From: Ceratodon purpureus
Taxonomy: Eukaryota; Streptophyta; Bryopsida; Pseudoditrichales; Ditrichaceae
Assembly (NCBI GenBank): GCA_014871385.1
Contig: CM026423.1
Coordinates: 6,176,967-6,240,966, forward strand
Length of the DNA: 64,000 bases
Direction: 5' to 3'
The notes below the pieces were generated by a model, which made no database searches, was not told the origin of the DNA, and saw only the letters and a list, made by a program, of their open reading frames with translations. Shown here piece after piece: positions 36,101 through 47,654 of the stretch. A program made the position numbers and the translations under genes. Position 1 is the first letter of the stretch; every line of letters begins with the position of its first letter.

Positions 36101-38202
36101 CGATCTTGCTGCTTCAGTGTCAAAAGTTGTTTGTGCAGTAATTGCAAGATTTCATAAATAGGGATAGTTTTTCCTTCCGAGAACTTACATTTGTTGGGTT
36201 GATCTTTTGGCAGTTGTTGGATGACATCACGGCTTCGTTAGACTTGCTTGCGTCTGTATACGTGCACCCTGATCCCAGTTTCGAGCATTTGATTAAGGTT
36301 ACTATGATAAGTGAGGGGTTCACTAATGTGGACGCCGGGGCCGGTAGCCCTATTTCTCGTGATAGATCACCTGACCCTGCACTAGTTGCCAGGGCTTGGG
36401 CAACACTCCGAACTCTACTTCACTCGCCACATCATATTTGCCGCTCAAATGGTTATGCATGGCTACTTGAGCTTCTTTGTGCAGAAATGGCTCGTGGGGG
36501 TTCTAAACAGTCAAGTAAGTTGAATACTCACGCCTTGCAAAGACAACTCTCTCTTCTAGGCAGCCTAGAAAGGGCTACTGAAACAGGCTCTCCTGAAAAG
36601 GCAAGTGAGATACCAGCTATCTCATCAGCTGCTCGGTTGCTATGCGGTCTACTGAAAGCCAAACAACCAGTTGTACGTCGGGGTTTCGTTCTTATACTTG
36701 AGAAGCTGCTCCTACACTGCCAGAGACCAGGGCTGGAACTTGAGACTCCCATTATTGCTGGGGAGGGAGAAGTCAAGGATGGGTCTAAAAGTTCAGTTGC
36801 TCAAGACCGTGCGCTTGCAATGTTGGGGCTTATGAATGGTGCTTTATGGCAAGTCATTTCAGCTAATGACACCGACCGCATCAACATCTTGCAGGTAAGT
36901 CGGCGAAGTTGACCTTCGGTTTAGAACTTCGCTGTTTCGCTTAGATAAACTAGTAGTTTTGGATTTAAGATGGATGTATTTGATGATGTTTTGTATTCTT
37001 CAATATGGGGAAAGACTTTATTGGGTCGGATCACACATATTGATCAGCTCTACCTTTCTGGATGCAGATGTGCAATATGATGTTTGCTCAGCTGTGTGTG
37101 AAATGGCCCCCAGTTGAGGAGTCTTCAACATCCGGCAAAGAGACATCAAGTGGGAGGCCAGAAACAACAATAATACTAGAACATGAAAAAAGTTCAGATA
37201 ATTCTACACCGGACAGAAGTGCCATCAGTAACAACATGATCAGTAACAATCTCATAAATATGAATGGGAATCTTATCAGCCTGCTCAACAATGGGCAGGA
37301 TAGTTCAATGGCTACAATGTTGCTCAATGGACAGGCTGCATCCCCGAAGTCTTTAGTTGCTAATATGCCTACAGCGCTTCTCTATTGGCCTCTGATGCAG
37401 CTCGCAAGCTCTGCTAATGAAGACGTGGCCCTTGGGGTTGCTGTTGGAAGCAGAGGAGGAGGAATAGTAGAGGGAGGAGCATGCGATGTTCGTGCAGCTC
37501 TATTGTTGCTTCTTATTGGAAAGTGTAGTACGTATCAAGCTGCCTTGGAAGAGGTTGGTGGCGAAGAATTTTTCAGGTATTTAAAATTTTCAGGTATTTT
37601 CAGGTATACAAGAACAAAAACTTAAAATCTAGATATTAGTTACTATGAACATTAAATGTGCCTTCGTAGATTCGTGCATATATAACTAATAAGATCACGT
37701 GTTGTTGGTTTTATCTGTATGTCGTCCATGCCATCCACATGGTTTTCTTCTTGTGCGACTTAAGTATTTGTCAGCTCATGTTCAAAACAACAATGTTTTG
37801 CAGGGGACTTTTGGACGATTCAGATGCACGTATTGCATATTACACATCTGCATTTTTACTAAAGAGAATGATGAGAGAAGAGCCAGAGGCATATCAACAC
37901 ATGCTTCATAATCTAGTCTTTAAAGCTCAACAGGTAAGTGATGGCATTGTGTTTCTCATTTTCATTCTAAGATTTATCAAAGGAGGCTCATTCAAGGTAT
38001 ATATATTTATTATTTTTTTGTTACTGTATAGAGTACATAAAAAATTTATATCATTTTCTTTCTATACGATACTAATTTGATCTGAAGCTTACCAAGTTTG
38101 GTTTACCGTGAACAGAGCAACAATGAAAAGCTGCTGGAAAACCCTTATCTGCAAATGCTGGGTATCCTACAGCTATCTAGCGAATTGGGGAGCACTCTTT
38201 GA
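30161..38202 (+). CDS. At3g12590-like large plant protein of unknown function
   Basis: Seventeen exons join in phase to 1262 aa: 30161-30433, 31121-31200, 31338-31388, 31772-32272, 32436-32538, 32701-32855, 33125-33193, 33393-33575, 33754-33805, 34035-34367, 34628-34738, 35163-35354, 35685-35963, 36214-36894, 37068-37576, 37804-37933, 38116-38202. Landmarks of the family are all present and in order: EPLRRAVADCLSSS, CVSLLKKYLFR, SFASAALVKSL, RARPLFQYRYY, DVAASVLIKLLIDMYMADSR, FDLVLNLGVHAHLLEPM, CNMMFAQLCVK, ALGVAVGSRGGG, GGEEFFRGLLDD and the C-terminus NNEKLLENPYLQMLGILQLS. The protein is largely helical and soluble, possibly an armadillo/HEAT-like solenoid (inference). The start at 30161 gives a short Arg/Gly-rich N-terminus like the Arabidopsis protein. 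I know of no firm biochemical role. Confidence 0.93.
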
Positions 38203-41200
38203 TAGTTTGCGTAGAGGATGGTTTTTGTTTGGCGTTTGAGATATGCGAACTGGCCAGTGCATATGTTGAAAATTGGCTGTCATAAGGTTTTGGATACTGC
38301 ACAGAACAGTAAGCATCCAGTGATAGTGCAAGTACCAGAGGTGATTGCTCTTGCCAGCTAAATATTATTTTTTCTCTAAGAATGCACTGCCGGGATAAGT
38401 GCACTTGTTATTAAGCCCGTCATCGGCATGGTTTGATTCTCCTGCAATAGCACGTCCAACTCTACAATCTGGTATGTCCCTATTCAGCTCATCAATATAG
38501 AAATATCTTGTAATCTTGCAAGTAATTTAAACGTGTTCTAGCTGACCTATTCGTTCTACAGGTCTGAGTTATGGATTTGATCTGATGGCATTTTATTCGA
38601 TATATATGCTTGTAACGGCAAACGTTAACCTTTGTAATTATTGGTTATCAATGTTGCAGATTAAGGCGGAAGGAGCAGCTCTATCTTATTGAGATGTAAT
38701 TTGTTATGCAATGCTGAATTTGAAGACCATTTAGTGGCTCCCTTGGATCTAACGGTATGATCCACAAAGCTCCATTTCAGAAGGGACACATGTGCAATAA
38801 ATCATCAAGTCCTTAACTACAAGGAGGCAGGATATGTCGGCATTATTTTTGGATCAATCTCCTCCAATTTTGAAAAGAATGGACATCGCTTATATGGAGC
38901 TGTCAATTAAAGGTATGTTTTCAGAATAGCAATTTTGCCTTTTCCTTGGGTATGTTTATTGATGTCGGTGGTGTACAATAATTTGGAAACCAAGTAGAGA
39001 GGGTGCTCCCTGATAAGAAGATGCTTCTGCAAGGCAGCTCCTCTTTCTTAGATATAAGTAGATGGATTGATTGCCTCGGATTTAATCATAGAGTATTTGG
39101 GGCTGTAATTATGAGATTCTCTATGTTTCAAGAATAGAATAAAATCTTCCTCGTGAGGATGAGCTGCGTGTAACTGCACCATTTTCTACCTTTGGATCGA
39201 TGAGCTTGGCATTGGTGGTGTCTCATTTTATTTCATTTTTTGATACTGAGGGTTGAAACATGCTCTGCACAATAAGTGGAAATTGGTCTGCTGCCTTAAA
39301 AGCGGAAGTCCAGAGTGCACTGCGGAAGTTACTTAGGGTTACTCTATTTGGAAGTAAAAAGAAGCTTGACTACTCATGTGATTGGAAGACTACTCATGTG
39401 ATTGGAAGACTACTCATGTGATTGGAAGACTACTCATGTGATTGGAAAAGAGCTCTGAGAGAGGTGAAGAGCCCTTACAGGATTAGGGCTACAGGATTAG
39501 GGTTAGAAATGACTAGACCCATTCCTGCTTTACACATCCCTGCATTATATACCTGTACCCTGGTTTAAACGCACGTTTAGATCACGTTTTTGTTCAGCTA
39601 ACCGATAGATATTAAATATTGCCCACCTCTTTTTGTGTCAGTGAATGTGTGAACTTTATGTCATCTGAATCCTTGGACATGGATTTGGCATTTTGTTCAG
39701 TGTTCAGTCTCAAATTTACAAATTGATCTAGTGGTTCCAATAATATGCCTTTCACATCGATACGGTATGTCTTTCTAAATCTTATTAGATCAGTTCTTCC
39801 TCTAGAGGTGGCAGTAAAATGGTTTGAAGTAGGTTGTTTCCAATTCTTCTCAATTCATTCCAGTTGGATTAAAATCTTGATTCAGTAGTCTGAAGGGAGT
39901 CACGTAAGCACATTGGGCTAGAAGATATACGAAGAGACGGGACATCGAAGCCATACAGTAGTTCTTCTTCTGAATGTATTTTCATGTTAACAATATTGAA
40001 CTCCAGGAAAGAAAACAAGATCATGAACAGGACGATTGTTCATTTCCAATATCATGTTTGTGAATTTTGTTCATAACTTTCTAGCATCTTAGCAATTGCT
40101 GAGAAAGTAGGCCCCTTTGAAGGTTCTAAACCAAAACATCTTAACCCTTTGGAGCCGAAAGCTGTTTTTTGAGAAACATTGATTTCGTTAGACTCAACAC
40201 TCATTCTTAGCACAGACCAAATTATTGCCAGTATAATTCATTGCTGTATGCAAAATGTGGCATTGATCCAATGGTGGGAACTTCAAGAACATGAGCTGTA
40301 TTTGGAATGTATCTTACAATAGTTTTGATAACTTTTTAGAGGAGTGCACATTTGGAATCAAATAAATCCTTTAATAAATATGTATATTTAGTAAATAAGC
40401 GGTTCACACATTCCTCATGTTATCATGTCTAAGATGAAGAAAAAACTTTTAAACTATGGATTGCAAAGAATCTTTTTAGAGTTTTCAAGGTAGAAGCATG
40501 AAAATAGTATATGGTGTGCATTGTTGTTTGTGCATTGGGCCTTGTTAAAATGACTCATTTTATACAATCGATAGTAAGAAAAGAGTGTAGGTTTGAGCAA
40601 TGAAGGAGAGAATTTCAAAAAAGTCACTAAATTATAGTTCACTATACACGATGAAGGTATAGTATTGTATTCATTGATATGGTGCTCTATTCACTGCTAG
40701 AATGCCATATTCACTACCTTTTTGGGGCCTTATTAAACTCAGATTTCTAATCAGATTGTTGCAGAATGCCCATGTACAGAAAAACAAATGTACAGAAAAA
40801 CAAAACTCTAAACATGTTTATTTGAAAGCCAAATCAGTTCGGATCAACAGTTGTTCAGGTTCGAGTCACTCTGTGGCCTCCAGAGGATTAACTACAATGC
40901 ACTCACTTGGGTTCAATATCTTATGATCATTTAAGTCTAATTTTACTACTATAAACTAGTTCATAATTTATTCTTATGAATTGTTCAAATGGGAATATTT
41001 CTATTATAACATCTTATGGAATAGTAATACACATTTGCGCTTCTTGAGAATATATTAGGTACATTCCACATATCAACAACCCAAAATCTACTAAATGACA
41101 GATGAATTCATTGCTATGCATTGAACAATGCATATTTCAATCTCATTTGAGTGCTTTAGGTGGAAGCTTTCAAGCCTATAGAAGATACATCTTTGATTCG

Positions 41201-41835
41201 CTATTCATGCATCCTTTGTGCAATATGCCACTGATACGATAGACCATGGAGCTAGAAAAGTGTCGGCTTTGCCCCTTATTGTCTTGCATCCCAAAATCAA
41301 CTAGCCTTCCGAGATCTCTCCAATACCTTCACATCTCAAATGCAAACCTTCCATTATCTAAAATCCTTGCACCTTCAATTTAACAAGAATGTAAATGGAT
41401 ATCGTAGGTTATTGCAGCTTCGGCACTGTTTGGCCTAATAATTAATTAAAGTGCAAAAGGTGGTTAGGTAGTTTGAAAAATAATATCTCAAAGTTGGGCA
41501 GTTTTAAATTTTTCAAAGTAATATTGGACAATAATATCTCAAAGTCAAGTAAACAATATTCAAAGTTCAGTAAACAATATCTCAAAGTCGGGAAGTAATA
41601 TTTGAAAGTTAAGCAAACAAAGTGAAGAATTTCTAGAAAATTTAGGCAGACTTCTATTGAACCATTTTCTGCCTAAGCAACTAGTAACCTACGGTATCGA
41701 CATCGATACTCTATATTAATCCCCATGATACATGGTGTCGGTCATATTAGGATAACTCCTCCACTTCCGCAACTTTATAGGACCCATCCTCAATGTAGGA
41801 AAATCTCAATTCATAAATCTTTGCCACCTTTTAAC
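38203..41835. other. 3' region of the At3g12590-like gene and spacer
   Basis: No exon chain after the stop. The stretch holds the probable 3' UTR, a 20-bp minisatellite (39368-39447), a short GGATTAGGG direct repeat just after it, and diffuse repeats around AATATCTCAAAGTC between about 41478 and 41620. Confidence 0.45.
39368..39447. repeat. 20-bp minisatellite, four perfect copies
   Basis: The unit GACTACTCATGTGATTGGAA is repeated four times head to tail without a mismatch. It lies about 1.2 kb beyond the stop codon of the upstream gene. Confidence 0.95.
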
Positions 41836-42153
41836 CCTCGATAATAATCCTCGCCCTCGTCTTACTGACGAAGCATGCCCTTTCCTCCTCCTCCTCTTTC
41901 TCCTCCCCTCCATGATTCTATTTTTAGGGGGCCTACGGCCTTTTCTTAGTAAATTTTATATTTTTAATGGAATTGATGAGTCCTGGGGGATCCACTTAAT
42001 TACTTTTAGATAGTTTATATATTTTTAAATTCAAAATAAAATAAAATATTTTTTCATTCATATTCAAAATATAAAGGGCTTTTTGCCCCCTCCAATGGAA
42101 GCCTGGTTGGCAGGCCCTTGTCATTAAGACGAGGGCGAGGTTTATCATCAAGG
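41836..42153. mobile_element. 318-bp inverted-repeat element
   Basis: Imperfect terminal inverted repeats of more than 30 bp. The left end contains ATAATCCTCGCCCTCGTCTT (41844-41863), and the same block is found inverted near the right end (GACGAGGGCGAGG from 42128). The interior is pyrimidine-rich on one side and AT-rich on the other. Non-coding. It abuts the element starting at 42157. Confidence 0.75.
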
Positions 42154-42156
42154 CCA

Positions 42157-43047
42157 TTTAACCCCTAAAATACAATTGTCCTAGAATGGGCTTTTTAAAA
42201 TTATGGACAGGTACCTGTGATGTCAATTTTAGATATTTGTTTTTGATTTTTTTTACGAATGTAGGCCATAACAAGAACTTTGAGGGAATCTTTTTATTTT
42301 CAATTGAACATTTATAAAAATAGTTTTAGTACATGAAGTGCAAATTTCTATTTGGTGGGCAATTTGGGCAACCATGCTAATACATGGGTTACCACTGAGA
42401 ATATTTTTATAAATACTTCATGTTGTCATCTTTGAGATTTCTTAAAAAAACTTCTTTCAATACATAATGTTCAGTCCACAAAATATCAAAGTTTTCTCAC
42501 CGTTTTGGGCAGTGTACTAAATAAACTTCTCCTTTCTTCATATAAATTAGAAAATTTATTATTTTAGATTTTTTCTTTTTTTCACTTAAAGGATGAACAT
42601 CAATCTTTCCTTTGACCATTTGGATTGGAACTTTATTAACTAATGGAATTTCTAGAAAAGAAATAAGATTTAGCATTCTTGTCTCTTCAACTTAACAATA
42701 ATATTGTTTTCAATGTGCTAGACTTGACTTTTGTGTGTAATTTTATTTATACAATTTGCTAACTTAGTCATCTTTGACATGCACCAAAACCTCCAAAATC
42801 TATAATGCAAATAATCTAAGAAAAAAATAGTTAGAGTGTGTCAACCTAGTCAAAAATCTTGTCAAAAAAGTTTGTTTTCAAATTTCAATCTTTTTAATCT
42901 TCTAATCTATACAGTTGATTATAATGAAAGTTTTTGAACTATCTACAATAATCTACTTGAAGATCTTATGCTTGGAATCAGAAAATAATGATGTTTTAGT
43001 CATTCTTGCTTTTAACATTGGAAATGGCAATTTTAGAGCATCTTTTG
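42157..43047. mobile_element. Diverged inverted copy of the 871-bp MITE
   Basis: It starts TTTAACCCCTAAAATACAAT, matching the right end of the 27285-28155 element read in reverse. It shares further blocks with that element: GTACCTG near 42212, GTAGGCC near 42264, and the reverse complement of GGATTTTGGAGGTTTTGATG near 42785. Its other end (about 42975-43047) matches the reverse complement of 63888-64000 closely, including TTAGTCATTC and TTGGAAATGGCA. The terminal CCCC motif at that end is lost. Confidence 0.75.
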
Positions 43048-43236
43048 GTGGTTCCTTTGATTTTGGAGGTTTGCAAGCTAGTACTTCAAGATGGAAGCTC
43101 CATTTGTGTATAGATAAGTTGAGATATTTGCGGTGTACTGCACTCTGAAAGGTCATCAAGAATGATATGCAATGTGTCTCATGACTACTCCAGCATATGC
43201 ACATTTTGCGGTCGTGGTCCATTGAGCAGCAGAGCA

Positions 43237-43318
43237 GGAAGTATGTAAATGTGTGGTCCATAGGACACACTTGAAGAGGAAGTATGTAAATGCGTGGTCC
43301 ATAGGACACACTTGAAGA
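43237..43318. repeat. 41-bp tandem duplication
   Basis: Two adjacent 41-bp units beginning GGAAGTATGTAAATG differ at a single base. No coding role is apparent. Confidence 0.9.
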
Positions 43319-43370
43319 GGAGGGGAACCTGCGGTGGAAACCCGGTGGGTAGAATCTCATGTACGACGAG

Positions 43371-44116
43371 TAAGGTAGTAATACCATAAACCGATAGAAT
43401 AAGGAGTTTTGAGCAATTTGAACTATCATTTTCTCAAGGAATTATTGCAAGTACATAGACAAACTGAAAACATAATGATAGAAGTTGTTTTCATAATTTT
43501 CTGATGAAAATGTAATTTCCTAGAAATATTTTAGCTGAAAAGTTTGTCCACCCCATTTCTTGTGTTGTAGACTTCATTAAGTCTGGCGTGTACAGGACAT
43601 CCCCACGCTGGGACTTACCTAGTGCTGCGAGCATTTTTAGGAGCCACTCCCATTGGTTGGCTTTTTTTCTTCCAAAACCCTGAAATTTTCAATTTGGACC
43701 CCCCCAAGGCCATTTTTGGTAATTTTGAATTCAAAAATGGGGCGTGCGGCCCCAAATTACTCTAGAGAGATCCTCTTGGGAATTTTAAAATAAAAAACCA
43801 AAAACTAAGGGCTCATCAACCCTGCCCCTCCGAAAAACGCTCGTAGCACTTGGTAAGTCCCAGCGTGGGGGATGTCCTGCCAAAGTGATTAAGTCTGTTC
43901 CTGGCAGAGGCACTATTCCAAAAGCAACTCTACCCAAAACCGAAATAAGATCTCAACGCTTGTCACGTGCATCAACGCTTCTCAAAAAATCTCAAGGCTT
44001 GTCAGGTATATACTAGTTGTACCAAAAATTATGGATCTTGATTCATGTAAGTGCGGTTTCAGCTTAAGTCTACTACACAGTTATGGGGGGTCTTGGTTTA
44101 TGGTGTTACTACCTTA
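43371..44116. mobile_element. MITE with TAAGGTAGTAATACCATAAA ends, host of a nested element
   Basis: The left end is TAAGGTAGTAATACCATAAA; the right end on the minus strand is TAAGGTAGTAACACCATAAA. The 746-bp length includes a 302-bp insertion (43586-43887), so the original unit was about 434 bp. This is close to the related elements at 44181-44635 and 52778-53225. Confidence 0.8.
43586..43887. mobile_element. Nested 302-bp Mutator-like MITE with 10-bp target duplication
   Basis: An inverted repeat built around CAGGACATCCCCACGCTGGG runs inward from both ends (near 43593 and 43880). The outer flanks carry a perfect direct repeat ATTAAGTCTG at 43576-43585 and 43888-43897. A 9-10 bp duplication is the mark of Mutator-like elements. 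Non-coding. Confidence 0.85.
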
Positions 44117-44180
44117 AAATGATAGTCCTGTGGCGATTCCTCACCTTCAGTAGCCCATCCATGACAGGTGGAAGCACGCC

Positions 44181-44635
44181 TAAGGTAGGAATACCATAAA
44201 CCGATCAAGCACGCCTAAAGTAGGAATACCATAAACCGATCAAGCCCACAAAGTGTGCAGTAGAGTCACAGTGAAACAGGGACATGGTGGACTCAAAATG
44301 GAGAATTTCTGCATGAGCACCCAAGTTTAGGTGGACCAATGAGGTTCTGCGACATAATGTCAATTGTGGTTTTCTTGCGTTCACTTTTCCATGATGTTAG
44401 TTACCCGTTTTAGAACACCATCACATTTGGTTCAGGAAGAGTCTAGTATACAAGAAGGGGGTTTGATGAACTTCCCATTTTGAGAAATTCTAGAGAATTA
44501 TTTATGGGGAATAAAAATACAAAACAAATTGCATTCATCATTTCAAAAAAATTCCACATAATTTCTAACTCCATTACTTCTGGTTGAGTCCCCTTATTTT
44601 CACCGTTTCTGGTATTCCTACCTTAATCCTTCAAT
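44181..44635. mobile_element. MITE, TAAGGTAGGAATACC family
   Basis: The left end is TAAGGTAGGAATACCATAAA, with a 35-bp tandem duplication of the terminus (second copy at 44216). The right end on the minus strand is TAAGGTAGGAATACCAGAAA. The interior from GAGAATTTCTGCATG (44300) onward is clearly homologous to 52865-53225, including TTAGAACACCATCACATTT and ACAAGAAGGGG. Confidence 0.88.
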
Positions 44636-45455
44636 CTCACTACCAGCACGCCCGAGGAATACAGAATGTGTATGCACCAAGACAAGTGTTAGAACCAGAT
44701 CATTTTCACAAAATGTTTCACAGATAGGCTTAGAGTAGTCCGAAATGATCAAAACTGGGGTAGGAAATAAGTATAACCGTGGGAGCTCCAATCAATGAGA
44801 AAGAATTTGCATCTTCTTGATGTTAATTTAAGTAACAAGGCTATTACGGGAATATTTTCTGAAAACATGATGGAATTCTATCGGCAGAGTAAAGTGATAA
44901 AGCTCGATGATACCTCACCGTCTTCATGTCGTGACGACAGTTCTGACAATTACAGTATAGTAAAAACAAATAATACATTAGCAGTCCATACAGGAGTGTA
45001 AAAGAACTGCAACTACTTTCTGAGTGTGCACTAAAGAATTTCCTAAAATGCCAGATCTGGTCGCTTGTCGTCTGATGATCTCTGCGAACCCATTGAAAAT
45101 AAGTTTTAGGCAAAGCTCAAAAAATGCAGTTAGGTAAAGAAGCAACACTTACTGTATTTGGTGAAAAGAAACTGAGTTCTCATATAACTACTCTAAAGCA
45201 AATGAAGTCAACTTCAAACTTGGGTAACCAAATATGATCTTCTAAAGCCTACTGTATACTCAAATAACAACAAGATGCGCTTACAAATTCTAGTGGAACA
45301 GGGAACAAGTGTAATGGGCTCTAAGCACCTAATGTGAAAAAATAACAACAGGAAAGCAATACATATTCTAACCATATGAGATGACAACCGGTTCAGAGAG
45401 GTGCACCAACCTATCCAAATAAAAAGAACAGTTCTGCATGATTTAACAAGACACA
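44636..45455. other. 3' flank of the ankyrin locus
   Basis: Probably contains the 3' UTR of the downstream ankyrin cassette. The short open frame at 44795-45001 has no recognisable content. Confidence 0.4.
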
Positions 45456-47338
45456 TTAACTGAGATTAACTTTATTTCGTACCAGCATGCCTTTCTTGAG
45501 CAATTTGACAACGTGGTAGTAAAGAAAACCTTTCCCATATGATAGTGCAACGTCGAGGGGAGTGTTCCCATTCTGAAACAAAACACGCCAGAGAGTGAGT
45601 TCAAAGTTTTCCTCCGGCAAAACAGAAAAGCAGATCTTCATACAAGAACAAGTGTGTCAATTTCAAAGAATATACCTTGTTCTTTATACTAACATCAGCA
45701 CCCTTACTAAGAAGAAGCTTGATTACATCTAATCGTCCACTCTGTACAGCTATGTGAAGAGGTGTCCACCCATCCTGCAAACTCGAAAGCAAGCACGCCA
45801 GCTTAAATTGCTAGTACGGAGTTATGATATTTAGTAAAAACAAATTATAACGTCCGAAATTTTGACAAAGTTTCTCCTTTGTATAAAAAAAACTTAGAAT
45901 ATTTTGCGAGTACTGCACACAACGACATCAAGGAATTGAGTCGATTAACCTATTACTATACTTGTCACTGTTGCTAACAGACCGATAATGAACAAGCATC
46001 TAAAGATAATAAATACAGTCAGATTATGCAAAACAATCTACATATCCAGCAGCTAATCAGTGGTTTCACTATGACAAGAACACTGCTACATATAGTAAGG
46101 TGTCAAAAGTAAGAGCCCACATTATCACAAGCATTGACGTTGGCATTTCGACGCAGCAATGCTTTTATAGCGAAAGTGTTGGCACTACGTGTTGCATAAT
46201 GCAAAGCACTAACTCCATCCTGCAAGCCAAAGACCAAATCCACATTTAAATTAGCGAAAGATTGAAATGGTACTGTTAGTTATCCAATATACACAACGTT
46301 GAAAGAAAGCAGTAGAGCTGTTCTGTCACCCTGGAGTTCCGAAACACCAACTGTTCTCCACTAGTAACACTAGGTAGATTGGATTATACTGCTCTCAAAG
46401 TGCTTGGAAAATGTCTATATGTAAACCTGGAACATCATCCCAAAAACCAGACCGGTTCTCAAGGCTGAGAATAAAAACAAAAAAGAAGTGATGTACGAGA
46501 TATTTAAAATTGCAAGGTAGATAAAGAGCTCTGGAGTTTAAAAATGGTCAAACTGAGCATTTGTTGGGGTTGCTAACCTTGTCAACAGCTTTAGCGTCTG
46601 CACCACGTTTTAGCAAATAACGAACTATTCCATCCCGCCCACAAATGGCAGCCCAATGCAATTCTGTTAATCCGTCCTGAAAGAAATCCAAGTCCAAAGT
46701 CAACTGAGTAAACAGCCAAAGTGATCTCAACAATATCAACGATAAACTAGAGAAACCACTTATTGGAAAATGCATTATTCGGGAAAAACAACTGAAGTAG
46801 GAGCATTCCAGATAAACTCTCTCCTTCAAGCATATCTGTGGAAACCGCAGCCCATAACCCACAAGCCCGCCCATAAGCAATCCTTGACACGAATTCTAGT
46901 TTCATTTATCACATATAAATCTATGAACGCCGATAACTATGTGTTCTGGTAAACTTACCATATCTCGGGCATTTACATCAATACCGTGCCTTAACAGCAA
47001 GTCCACATGGTTGATTTGCCCTGATCCGGAAACCGCATGCAAGGGGTTCCATTTTTTCTGCAATGCATTACCAAATAGACATTTAGGTGCCTGTCTCAAC
47101 ATACTCCTATTACAAATGCGGTTCAGTAATTGAATACCACATAGAGTAGTATTAACATAATTATGGAACTTCCAACGATGTTATACGACTACATGCGCAA
47201 GGTTTAGCCTCTATGGGGGAAAATGAAGTGAGAAGACCTAGAAGGAGAATAGATGCTCACAGAGGTGATAGTTGAGAGGTCAAGAGTAGCGGTTCTGAAA
47301 CGATCCATTTCCTCCTCGGTCATAAGTTTAAATGATTC
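45456..47338 (-). CDS. Second ankyrin exon cassette (tandem duplicate of the AKRP-like ankyrin exons)
   Basis: Six exons (47338-47261, 47057-46959, 46676-46578, 46219-46121, 45774-45676, 45572-45456) give 196 aa ending in a stop after [10 protein letters not shown]. They encode a linker ([14 protein letters not shown]), four full ankyrin repeats ([17 protein letters not shown]..., [16 protein letters not shown]..., [16 protein letters not shown]..., [16 protein letters not shown]...) and a partial fifth ([16 protein letters not shown]). Order and exon size mirror exons 5-10 of the upstream AKRP-like gene. No start codon or N-terminal exons of its own are apparent in the roughly 300 bp between this cassette and the upstream stop. 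It could be an alternative or additional 3' module spliced to the upstream gene (every border is phase 0, so any join keeps frame) or a partial duplicate now decaying. The frames are intact, which argues against old decay. Confidence 0.8.
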
Positions 47339-47654
47339 CTGGATCCAATACAGCATGATAACGACATTAACTGATAGTTACTTCGCTAAGTCCTGAACAT
47401 TCTGATGAAAATGACGTACAATCTCTGCTTCTGTATAGACTACCGATGGTTTGGTAATTAAAGAAAGGAATTCACAAATTCATCAAATAGTTGATATCAG
47501 GCCCCACCAGGCAAAACTTTAACAGGTAAGCAGACAAACTATGAGCATTCTAAAACAAATCATACAACTTCCTTGATTTAAATTGCAGCAAAAGCCCAAT
47601 CCCTCATACTTGTCAGTTTTGTCACTACACAAAGCTTCACAGGCATCACAGCTG

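Noticed and set aside
43237..43318. Possible CRISPR-like repeat
   Set aside because: Two adjacent 41-bp copies with no spacers; a simple tandem duplication in a eukaryotic genome.
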